A DNA stretch of 64,000 bases from positions 38,491,187 through 38,555,186 of the forward strand of contig NC_088301.1 in NCBI RefSeq assembly GCF_032854445.1, given 5' to 3'. Below are positions 48,766 to 64,000 of this stretch, piece by piece. Each line of letters opens with the position of its first letter. Position 1 is the first letter of the stretch. Origin of the DNA: Liolophura sinensis (lineage: Eukaryota; Mollusca; Polyplacophora; Chitonida; Chitonidae). The notes under the pieces were generated by a model. The model did not search any database and had not been told where the DNA came from. It saw nothing but the letters and a program-made list of their open reading frames with translations. Position numbers and translations under genes: made by a program.

Positions 48766-51655
48766 CTATCATGAGTGTTAGCACTCTACATATTGCAAGA
48801 TTATGTGGGAGCAAAAAATATCTGGGGGCTCCGCTAGGTCATGACAGGGTCATGTCTGGAAAGAAAGCATACGTAAATATGCATTTGAAAGCTTGTCATT
48901 TTGGATGTTAGAAGAGAAGTTAAACCACAATGAAACACACGTCAGCCTAATAAGCTACGGTCGGTTTACTGTGAAATATTATTGTCAGAACGAAAAATGG
49001 TGTTTTCCCCGTTGTTTGATATCCCTCAAAAAGAGGATACTGCGAGTGGCGGAATAAGAACAGTCTAATAAGACCTCATCTTTCATCTGATAGGAAAGGT
49101 TTAGGTTTGGTTATAGGTTTGTTCCTGGTGATTATGTAATCAAAACCAAGTGTCAGAAAAAGAATCAATCTTAATGTTGCTGTTTACATGAAGTTCTTTA
49201 TTTGTGGATATCTAAAGCTCACTAAGACATGGACAGAAGAGTACCAAAAGTTGGTTTTAATCCATAGATAGTGTTGGGTGTATTTATATATCTCTTTGTT
49301 GCACTTTCTGGATTCGCTTTCAAATCGATTGTCTGATGTATGGAATATATGTCTCGAGTGTTAAGCAGTTTCCCACAACTTTTCTCCTAAATTGAGAGCG
49401 CAATCGAATATAGCTATCGCACTTCTATAATTTATGACTCCGATAACGCTTAGGAATTTGGGGCGTCAGAAAATGTTACATTGCTAGAACAACTCGTCCG
49501 CTTAAATCTTGATAAAGTACCAGAAACTTCTTTGTTGGGTGAAAGAACGGATTAACTGTCCGACACCTTATATCGATTGTACTAATTTTGGGAGACACAA
49601 AGTGATTTATTTTATGTGTTTTGCCTCCAAACAACCAAAACTGTTATTCAGCTGGTGTACAAATCATTGAGTAGCCATATGTCTTTTGTCGCATTCTTCA
49701 TCAAATTATGTCTAATCAGACTCGTGATACAGATAGCTAGCAAAAACAATTCCAGTTTCGTCGTTAAGTGATGACCATTTCGTGCTGCTACAAAGAAAAC
49801 GTAGTTATTACGAATCTAGACGGCATGTCAGAAACTGTTTATGTAATTTATGAATCGTAGAGTGGTCATTCCAACTTAATCCAGGCTTTACTCATTTTCA
49901 GAACAGCGCAATATGTAAAGGATTTGATCACGGGTTAAAACTACCTCCAATCATCTTTCACTTTCACCGTAATACCTTGTCACTACGCATTAACGTATCA
50001 TATGTATGTTTTGAGGCTATACGCAGTACTCCCTTATCTATACATCCAGATAAATCGCAAAATGACTTGAAAACAGAGGCCGAGTGTATTTCAATTTAAT
50101 TCCAGGAAAACAGCTTTGGCAGGGTAACAAATTTAACTGGCTCCCCAAAAATATCGGTGGTGTGCTATTTACATTTTCAGAGACTACCAAAACTGCCATT
50201 ATGAGAAATGGCATTAAAATGCAACATAGTCATATTTAATATCTGTGTAAAGGAGGTTGGTGTGTTTTTCTCTCAGCAACGTCACAGGATGAAATAGACA
50301 CCGATTTGGTGCACAGTTTGGCCTTGAGTCAAGTACCAAAATGGATTGATCCAATACATGTTGATGGTGATAAACAGATTAGGATCCTGGTTTATAGACC
50401 TGAATTGTTCATCTTTCCTTTACCTTGTTAAATTGCCCTCCAGAGTATCGTCGGTCTGTCGCGCTGCAGAAGGTGGATTTGTACATATAACTATTGGAAA
50501 TTCGTGATCTCAGAATGCTTTCTATAGATTGCATACTTATATCCATTTTGAGACCTTGGTAAGGTTTATGGTAGGAAGAATAGTAGTTACAGGCAAATGG
50601 TTGTGGGAATCGTAACTTGTGTACAAGGCTTTGCGTAATATTTGGAATCATACATAATTCCGTCAAGGCAACTCAGTCAGTATGTTTTAATGTAATTGGT
50701 CACCGCATTTTTTACGCTTTACTTAGGCATGGCTAAATTTAAATGATTAATACCATCCTCACACAAGTTGACCAAATATAATGTTACTCGATGAGGGAAC
50801 ATTGTGACCAGTAGGTCGATTGAATGATGATACTGTTTATTTACGAAGTCAAAAGATTTGTATTTGCCAGAAGGGACATTAATAACCGGCCTTGACGGAA
50901 TATCGTGAAAGTGTCACTGAGATAAACGTCTAGAAAGCGGTTTCGGTCAAACTGTTTTGGCTTGGATCAAATTTTATGTTGATTGTGTCAGACCATTAGG
51001 TGTCATTTAGCTGCTGGCATGTCAAGCGAATCTAGAACACCATGCTGCTCTTCTATGGTCATGATGTTGATTGCCTTGCCAAGAACATCTACTTAACAGT
51101 GAATTATTACACTCGGAGATAGCCGAGGGTTTCCTTTTGGATCGTTAAACTTGGCAGTTATTTCGTTGTATTTTTTTGCCTCGGGTAGATTATGAGGCAT
51201 TAATATCCCAAATTAACAATCCTTGTAAGGCATCTTAAAATGAAACGACTCTAATGTTTGCCTTCTAGCATGAACTTTTCTACATGGTAAACTTTTTTAC
51301 AGCGCTTATTAAATAGTTTTTGTAAGCGTTTATATTCTTAGCTTGTTCGGTTTAATCAGGTCATGATACGATTTGGTTATTTTCGATTTTAGTCTCATTC
51401 AAACCATCAATCACAATTAACATTTAATTAACGAAAACCAAACGTCAAAAGTATATTAAAATCAGGATCGGTTTAAGGCTATATAAAAAGTCAAAAACTT
51501 CTCTTTCCATATCATATGTTTAACATTGAATTTTGATGTACTACTTAATAAATTATGTATTTAGTGCAGATTCTAAAGGAAAAGACAATATGGCAGGAAT
51601 TGTCCATGACCATAGATACACTAAAATGCTACGCAATAGCTACTGTGAAAATTTG

Positions 51656-52490
51656 TTTGTGAGATGATGACAACAAACATAGAACACATGCTGAAATGGA
51701 GAGTCATTTGTGAGTTTTTAACGGCAAACATGGTACACATGTTGAAATGGAGAGAGTGATTTGTGAGATGATGGCGACAAACATGGTACACGTGTTGGGA
51801 CTGAGAATCCTTTGTGAGATGATGGCGACAAACATGGTACACGTGTTGGAATGGAGAGCCATTTGTGAGATGATGGCGACAAACATTGTATACATGTTGG
51901 AATGGAGAGTCATTTGTGAGATGATGGCGACAAATATGGTACACGTATTGGGATGGAGAGTCATTTGTGAGATGATGGCGACAAACATGGTACACGTTTT
52001 GGGATGGAGGGTCATTTGTGAGATGATGACGACAAACATGGTATACATATTGGAATGGAGAGTCATTTGTGAGATGATGACGGAAAACATGGTATACATG
52101 TTGGAATGTAGAGTCATTTGTGAGATGATGGCGGCAAACATGGTACATGTGTTGGGGCTGAGAGTCATTTGTGAGATGATGGCGACAAACATGGTACACG
52201 TTTTGGAATGGAGAGCCATTTGTGAGATGATGGCGACAAACATGGTATACATGTTGGAATGGAGAGTCATTTGTGAGATGATGGCGACAAACATGGTACA
52301 CGTATTGGGATGGAGAATCATTTGTGAGATGATGGCGACAAACATGGTACGCGTGTTGGAATGGAGAGTCATTTGTGAGATGATAACGACAAATATGGAA
52401 CACACGTTGGAATAGAGGGTCATATGTGAGGAGATCGCGATAAACACGAAAAACATGTTGGAATTTGAAGTCATTTGTGAGATAATCACA
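51656..52490. repeat. 51-bp minisatellite, ~16 units
   Basis: Sixteen full units and a partial one start with TTTGTGAGATGATG-type sequence at 51656, 51707, 51760 and then every 51 bases to 52474; unit 2 is 53 bases. Core words are TTTGTGAGATGATGGCGACA, AACATGGTACACGTGTTGG and AATGGAGAGTCA. The edge units are the most diverged. Because 51 is divisible by three, the array stays open in one plus frame (about 222 codons) and two minus frames (about 260 codons each), giving 17-residue repeats such as ICEMMATNMVHVLEWRV. With no flanking coding signal I treat these as by-products of the repeat, not genes. Confidence 0.95.
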
Positions 52491-52499
52491 AAGGCTGAA

Positions 52500-57941
<5,442 letters not shown>

Positions 57942-58148
57942 ATGATGAATACTGATGTTGAAATGGAACTTTTACACATACAGGAAACACCCCATTATGG
58001 AGATGTGATGTACTATATAAAGAAAAGCTTCAACACATTAATTAATGATTTTTATCTACACGAGGATGTGAAGCACATATATGAAAGATTCATTGACAAG
58101 CCATTCGCAAAAATGGGGGCATTTACGTTTCAATGTCATAATAACTAG
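57942..58148 (+). other. 68-codon open frame, unrecognised
   Basis: An ATG-initiated frame, beginning MMNTDVEMELLHIQETPHYG, ends at a stop at 58146-58148. It lies about 140 bases before the larger frame at 58288. It resembles no family I know and shows no convincing splice sites. It may be part of the receptor's leader region or chance. Confidence 0.15.
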
Positions 58149-58287
58149 ACAACACCTTGAAGACTGCGGGAAACCAATAAGATGCTTAGCTCAGACTTTT
58201 GAAAGTTTAGTCGATTCTGCATTTGTGAGCAAGTATTCTTGCAGTTTGTCAATGCCCTGACAGTTTCTCTTCATAGGTCAACTGTTC

Positions 58288-58932
58288 ATGGTAGAACAAA
58301 GTTGGTTTGCCCATTCTATACTGAGAATGGTTCCAGGTTTCATTATGATGCTGTTTGAGGATTTAGCCAATGGCCGGCCAGCCGACGCTGAGCCTGTTCT
58401 TGGGCTGAATAAAATGCAAACTGAGAGAGGCGATGCGAGCTGCAGGTTGATACAGCCTTACAGACAGGTCGATCTGTTTTTCTGTATTCCCTGGATAAAA
58501 GGTTACGCTCAAAGCTACCGCTGTATCCCTGTACCTGACACCGCGGGTCTATCTATCGACTTGCCTTGGCTCCAGTTTTATGTGGGCAATAAGTTCGCCT
58601 TTCGCTTGACTATATTTGTGCCACAAAAGTCGAACGGAACAGTTGGGCAGTCTGCCGGTCGACGGCAGAGCAAGCTTACAGTTGATTGCTCTGAAAGGCG
58701 TGTCTCTGTCAAATGTTCCTGTCTTTTGGTTAGTTTCACCTGGAACAAGTCTCTCACAACCGATGGAGAACGTCACGAAACGGTAAATTCCTGGAAAGAT
58801 ACTTTTAACGGAAACTTCACATGGCCACAACGATGGAGTACGGAGATTTCGATGATTCAGCTGAAAACGGAAGTTCTCTGGAAAATTCTTTTTACTATAG
58901 TGATATTGAAAATTTACGCAAACCTTGGATAA
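58288..58932 (+). other. 214-codon ORF overlapping the receptor start, probably 5' leader
   Basis: An ATG at 58288 opens a 214-codon frame that ends inside the receptor exon in a different reading frame, overlapping it by 112 bases. It is the longest frame in the window outside simple or tandem repeats. I see no conserved domain, signal peptide or convincing membrane topology. The local sequence is richer in GC than the surroundings, which itself lengthens open frames and is common near 5' ends. If transcribed with the receptor it would be an upstream ORF overlapping the main start and could repress translation. The start context is weak (T at -3). An independent protein is possible but unsupported. 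Confidence 0.25.
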
Positions 58933-59239
58933 AAGAGCCTCATTTTATCCCTACTATTGTTGTATACGGGTTGGCGTTTTTAGTCGGGATAGTTGGAAAT
59001 CTTTTGGTAGTTTTTGCTGTGCTGGCGGACAGAAAAAGTCGAAATGTTACGACAACGTTTCTGGTGAGCTTAGCCATTGCTGATCTCTTGTTCCTGTTGG
59101 TGTGTGTCCCGTACGTGACAAGCCGCTATTTCATCAGTCACTGGAGTGTGGGAAGAGCTTTTTGCAAAGTTGCGGGCTTCGTAGAAATGCTCTCGGCCGT
59201 TTCTTCTATCATCAATTTAACCTCGGTCAGCGTTGAGCG
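58821..59239 (+). CDS. class A (rhodopsin-like) peptide-type GPCR, first coding exon
   Basis: This encodes the first 139 residues plus two bases of codon 140 of a seven-transmembrane receptor that would signal through G proteins at the plasma membrane. The extracellular N-terminus is about 42 residues, acidic, with an N-glycosylation sequon (N16-G-S) and tyrosines in acidic context. TM1 (about 43-69) has GN with N60 at position 1.50. TM2 (about 79-100) has LAIAD with D88 at 2.50. The first outer loop has W108. C115 is the TM3 disulfide cysteine. TM3 ends VER, the start of the E/DRY motif. The exon stops at GAGCG/GTAAGT, a strong phase-2 donor inside the arginine codon. An in-frame TAA at 58806 with no acceptor between supports a start in this exon: M1 at 58821, or M5 at 58833, which has the better context. 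The pattern fits the neuropeptide receptor group, but the exact ligand class cannot be told without TM4-7. Confidence 0.9.
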
Positions 59240-62200
59240 GTAAGTGTATACATTTCAAGTCTCAGTAGCTCTCATGCGTAAGCCAGATCGTGTCGTATTA
59301 ACGCTCAATTAGAGGCCATGTGGCTATGTTTGTAGTTTAAATCCACCGAGACAGTAATCAGGCAGAATTATGCCCCAACGCTCACCCTTGATTATAGCAT
59401 AATTTGTACACTCGATCTCTCCGGTGGAAGTCAACAAACAGCAAAGTGGGTATATACGGGTAGTGGTTTTACTAATTAAAGGCCCAATTTTGGTTTGGGG
59501 TGGAATGGAGGGTATCAAAGTCTTTTTTTCTATTCAAAGGCACATACAATTTATTGAAGAGTGACAGAAAATCCTGTGAATGTAATCTTCCTATACATTA
59601 ATTTAAGGAAATGTCAATACTGTTATTAGAATAGTTGACTCCCATACTAATTACTATGACTGTCTTAGTAACATAAAAGAAAAAGTTTTACATGGCGGGT
59701 GATTTGGTTTAGAAATAAGCAAATGTATCTGATCATACACCTTTCCTGTTGCAGTTCTGAATCCCATGGTGCTAAATGCATAGAATTTCACAAAAATGTT
59801 CCATCTCTCAAACAAATGAGACATACATACTTTGAGCTATTGCTGCTGCTTTAATAAACTAACTTTGGATTCCATAATTTAAAATACAATACATATTTTA
59901 CGCTAAGAAAAAACAAGGAATTCCCTGTTCTTTTTGTTGTAATTTCTGGGTTGAGTCAAGAATTACTGAACCTCAGTATGTTAAGCAACATCAGTCAAAA
60001 ACTAGTTAGTTCTGTTGATTAATATTTGATTGAGAGTTGCAACAAACATTGTGCCACAAAGCTCAAAGACGAAATTACAGAACGTTAATATGTTTTGTCC
60101 AACGTGGAAATCGCGATACAATATCTGTTTCCGAACATACCTGTGTTTATACTGGACCTAGATAAATCGACATTCACTACAAGTTATTTTCCCTGCTCCA
60201 ACGGTGCATTTCTCATATTTAACGCCCCTCTATGACAAAGCTTAGTTCAAAGCGAAGGTTGTACTGACTGTGAAACCAATATCGCCTGCACCTCTTACAA
60301 GAATTGCAAACTGATAAATGGTTCTCTCTGGCATGTAACTCTTTGTCTTTCAGTATGAAGGAATTGGTGTTATTGGTTTTGAAAATGGATCATTCAACTA
60401 TTGGTTTTACTTTGGCATGCGCGTGTTTGCATTGGAGCGACAACGCGTATGGTGTCATGAGTGACCATACTGTGGCATTTTGCACTTCTTTTCCGTCATT
60501 TACAGTGCTAACGATTCATGAGATCTTTGCTCGTAGACTGTTTATAGTTTGTAGCAAAAAACAAGTCACATTCAAAGTATTTACGCATAATCTGTGAGCC
60601 AACCGATAATTGTATTCTGCGTTGACAGATGGGTGCTATAATCTAAGAAAATAAATTTCCAATTTTGTCCTCTTTATGCACAGCAAGAATGCCTTTTTAT
60701 ATCCCAAATGATTTAGATCTTCATTATCAACAAGGCTGCCTTTCTTTATTTTGCATTCAAAATTGAAATAAAATTAATAAAAAGATTAAAAGCATATCTA
60801 AATGAAATTTGTTTAGAAATAATCAATTTTCATTTCATGAACATGTTTGATACTGGTCTGTGTGAGATAAAATGAAAATCCCATTAAATAAAACTGCTCT
60901 ATAAATCCTGCTTGGAGAAATAAATATTATAAATGACTTGTTACAATACGTTCATAACATTACTTAGAACCTGATACACACAAAAGCAAACTTCAAATTT
61001 CTTTTTACCATCAAATATAACCCAAGACTTTGAGCTTTATATCCATGTTCTACATACATGCTACTTGTGTATGCATTTCTGTAAACTTAACATTTCGAAC
61101 ATGGAATGACGAAAAATTCAATTCAATCAATTCTTTTTAGACTTACCCCATACTGTTTCAGTTTTTGGCTTTGCCAATTGTGTACTTTTCAGCATTGTTA
61201 ATTCTGCACATGGTTATGTGCCGAAACTCAATAAACCGCTTTAACTAAGTAACGATATAAAACCCACCGGATTGGCAATGTTAACCTCAGGCCTAGCTGT
61301 TGCACATCAGACTTGAACAATTAGATTATCAAAAAGCAGATTGACTTGCAATATTAATTTTCAGAACGTGTGTATCCCTGTAACTTTGCTGAGATTTTGA
61401 AGATAGGGACAATCTGTAGGCGATGATGAACGCAAGTTGACTGTTATAAACACCTAACACGTACCCAGTGTAATGAGCCGCCAGAAAATGGCTGCAAATG
61501 TGATCAACGTGTAGCGAGCCTAGCACATGTATCAAAACCATCTGTCCGCCGTGCAGTACGGTATCAGCCTGGTTTAGAAACCGAGTCGATAGGTAAGATA
61601 TCTAGGTACAGCTGAAAGATAAATTAATGATCAATCACGCCTGACAGAGAGAAAGCACCGACAACTGGTTATTAATTGTCAACAATAGCACTGTTTAGGT
61701 GTGAGTGGAAGCCCTTATTGCTCATCCCGCATTCTGTTCTGCGCGATGAGTGGTCAGCGATCGTCGGCAAGCCTATTGCTTTGATGGACGTCCAGCAGAA
61801 ACAGGCTGCTGGGACGTTGTATATACACGTGTTTGTGCAGCCTTAGAGGCCCGACTGCTACTGCTCGATCCGGTTTCAGCGTGATTCCCAATAACTCAAG
61901 AACAATAAATTAGTCGTGTGTGGGAGGGAGGAGAAGGAAACTCTTACCGCCTCACTAGTACATGACAGCAGCTCTTCAATGGTATGCGAAAACCATGTAG
62001 TGCCATAGCCCCCTCTCTTGATCTCTCTCTTCGGGCAGCCACATGTTTTCTTATACGACGTCCCAGTAAATCATCGTTTTTATGGTGCAGCTGTTCATTT
62101 CTCTTTAATTGATGTAAGATTATCTCACAAAAAGTAGAAACTTGGAGTAAATAAGCTCTGGATTTTAATTATGGGTTTTGTTTTACAATGGTTACAAAAG

Positions 62201-62790
62201 GTGACTTTCAATCTGCGTAAACCTTTAAAAAATGATCATGGACGTGCTCATGTAACCCCCCTTGGTAATGAAAAAAGGTAAATGATGTCGATATATCTCG
62301 ATTTTGTACAAGATTTGTTAGCAGATGTTTAAGCATTACATGTTGTTCGCGGATCCCACAAGAGTTAAACTATCATTGTGTATCAGCATGTATGAGAAAT
62401 CTTTAACTAAATCCTAAGATTTGGGAAATAAGATGCATGTAGGATCAAGACTGCAACTCAAAAGCAGTTTCTTCACAAAGAGGATAAAGTCAAGATACCT
62501 TTATAAAGGCATATCTTTCTTTGTTTCTCTTCTACTGATCAAAGGAAGGTGTACAATCCATATATTAAGTTTTTCTTCTTAACAGTCGTTTACCAACAAG
62601 AATCCTTTTGTTCAACGAATGAAAGATGGGAATGAAATCATTTGTGTACCACTAAGGCCTGATCCATTTACTTCACGAGCCTTCAAAACCCGATCATACT
62701 TGGACAGATGAAAATCACTATATCACAACAAGCGTATAGATAAGGTGAAGTATAAATAGACACACTTTTCAATGGAGCAAATTCGCCAAG

Positions 62791-62846
62791 ATACGGCTGA
62801 AAAATTGTCGATGTGGTGTTAAGCTATACAATTCATTCAATCAATC
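62791..62846 (+). repeat. 3'-end fragment of the CACT-tailed SINE family
   Basis: ACGGCTGAAAAATTGTCGAT, then GTGGTGTTAAGC and a TTCATTCAATCAATC tail, parallels the end of the 37413-37756 copy (ATGACTGAAAAATTGTTAAG, ACGACATTAAACC, TCACTCACTC). Only about 55 bases are recognisable. Confidence 0.55.
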
Positions 62847-63713
62847 TAGTAAAAGGTTTCAAAAAATTATAGCTGAATATCTTCTTGAATAGTAATTTTT
62901 GCCGCCCGTATTACCATGTTTGTAACAGTAAAATTTTTATGGGAGCGAGACATGATTCAGTGATTTGGCGCGAAATTTCAAACCGATGGCACACGAGATG
63001 ACTTAAATCCCCGGAGTTTTAGATTCTCTCGGAGTTACTTTTAGTGGGGAGAGTCTTCAGTATAAAGAGTATTCAAGGATCCAATTCGAAGCAGGTCCAA
63101 CAAGTGTGGAACTCTTGAACAGGGTATACTTGGACAAAGCATGACTGGAATTAAACAACAATAAAGTTTTTCAAAGTGCGTATCACTTACTGAATGTTGT
63201 TAGGGCTGGTTGCTTTAAGTCTTGCACAGCTGAATCTAAAGCAGATAATTCGATGTGGTTGCAAATTGTGGAGTACTAAAGAATACTATCCAAGGCAATG
63301 AAATTACCGAAGAATACAAGTGAAGGCAAGTGAGATCGGAAGGAAATATCCTTCTCCAAACAATTTAAAATCTATTTAATATCTTTAAGTTATTGTTATT
63401 GTGTTTATCGAATAAAATTTCAGGACTTCAAAACATAATCTCATGGGAGCTGCGAGATTTTTCTCTCTCCGACATTCTTTTAATATTAATGACAAAGAAA
63501 AGATGAGCTGGTTATGTGAAGTGTTTTATTTTTGGCAAAAAATCCTCATCAGACTACAACGACTGATGTAGTATGAGCGTGTAGTCATTAATTAAAAATA
63601 TCTGTGATGAGTCAAGCTGCCCAGATGTGATTGACATAATCAAACGTGGGGCTTTTCATGCAATATAATACTGAGCAGAGCGAAATCCTTATTACAGTGA
63701 TCATTATAGTTGT

Positions 63714-63800
63714 TCATTTATTCATTTGATTAGATTTAAAGCCGTACTCAATCATTTTTCTCTTATAAGATAGTAGTAAGGATTATGGGTTGAGGAAACA
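63714..63800 (-). repeat. 3'-end fragment of the AAAT-tailed SINE family
   Basis: CATTTATTCATTTGATTAGA is followed by TTTAAAGCCGTACTCAATCA, TCTTATAAGATAGTAGTAAG and GATTATGGGTTGAGGAAAC. Diverged by substitutions, this matches the reverse complement of the SINE 3' region (GATTGGTGTTTTACGCCGTA, CACTTATACGACGG, CATTATGGTGGGAGGAAAC). Confidence 0.65.
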
Positions 63801-64000
63801 TAAATAAAAATACACACGGACGTTCCAGAGGCACCTCGCACGCCTCTTGACTAAAGCCATCGGCCAAGGCAGCTTGAGATGGATTCTTGCCTGTGTCCAT
63901 ATTGGTCAGTAGCTGATTGGCTGCGTTGGTGTTTATATAATAAAGCTATATCCAACTCACTAAAAAATGCTAAGAAAATGGCATCTTCTCTTCATCGCAG

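Larger units (their letters stand above)
44771..51655. other. non-coding stretch, no gene supported
   Basis: No credible exon or RNA gene. It contains a tetranucleotide microsatellite (47143-47229), a SINE tail fragment (47434-47472), an alternating purine-pyrimidine tract (47481-47501) and one perfect 11-bp stem-loop (48735-48765). Reading frames are short and unrecognised. Confidence 0.55.
59240..64000 (+). other. intron following the receptor exon, to window end
   Basis: It starts with the GTAAGTG donor at 59240. I looked for the next receptor exon, which should start in phase 2 with Y or a similar residue and lead into TM4. Acceptor-like sites at 59754, 60353 and 61161 lead into sequence without receptor motifs. 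The intron contains fragments of both SINE families (62791-62846 and 63714-63800) and no recognised gene. It probably continues past the window. The final bases (TTCTCTTCATCGCAG) look like an acceptor, but nothing beyond can be read. Confidence 0.6.

Noticed and set aside
59754-59850. Acceptor-like TTTCCTGTTGCAG in the receptor intron with a short open phase-2 frame
   Set aside because: The frame (SESHGAKCIEFHKN...) has no receptor motif and soon stops.
60304-60597. 97-codon frame with a good acceptor at 60353 (TTTGTCTTTCAG) in the phase needed by the receptor exon
   Set aside because: The joined product would read MKELVLLVLKMDHS after the ER residues. It lacks the expected Y and TM4/TM5 features and ends after about 80 codons. 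It could at most be a truncated alternative end, and there is no evidence for that.
61162-61245. Hydrophobic TM5-like segment (LPIVYFSALLILHMVM) after a TTTCAG
   Set aside because: The hydrophobic reading is in phase 0, but the receptor exon needs phase 2. The pyrimidine tract is poor and TM4 is absent, so it is probably chance.

Overview
The window looks like animal nuclear DNA, most likely from a mollusc or another lophotrochozoan. It is AT-rich and gene-poor. Its one clear coding segment ends at a canonical GTAAGT splice donor. It also carries tRNA-derived SINEs, whose 3' ends (a TTTA-type tail next to a TTTTACGCCGTACTCAAGAA-like block) I associate with molluscan genomes, a broken mariner-like transposon, and long micro- and minisatellites. 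No operons, bacterial-type genes or CRISPR arrays are visible. The species assignment is inference.

Layout. Positions 1-58 kb are mostly non-coding, intergenic or intronic. They begin with a promoter-like cluster at 733-757 (a perfect CRE ten bases before a TATA box). A recent 104-bp tandem duplication lies at 3530-3737. tRNA-derived SINEs and SINE tails are scattered through the window (4643, 10210, 18437, 28095, 31730, 37413, 44682, 47434, 62791, 63714). A 127-bp foldback element sits at 13922-14048, and two diverged copies of an unnamed repeat lie at 15446 and 17687. A set of 37-53 bp terminal-repeat-like segments, two direct and one inverted, bounds 22058-22787. A decayed mariner-like element occupies 25114-26096. 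Tetranucleotide and dinucleotide microsatellites lie at 47143 and 53659, and a 51-bp minisatellite at 51656-52490.

Gene content. The only confident gene is the first coding exon of a class A (rhodopsin-like) G-protein-coupled receptor on the plus strand at 58821-59239. It encodes the N-terminus through the end of TM3 and is split inside the arginine codon of the E-R-Y motif. The rest of the receptor is not recognisable in the remaining 4.7 kb, so the following intron probably runs past the window end. A 214-codon ORF upstream overlaps the receptor start in another frame and is either leader sequence or chance. A weak exon candidate sits at 33584-33747.

I found no coherent multi-gene novel system. 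The most unusual features are the minisatellite, which has a 7-unit higher-order duplication and stays open in three frames, the 22-kb inverted/direct repeat element, the foldback element, the CRE-TATA cluster and the overlapping ORF at the receptor start.
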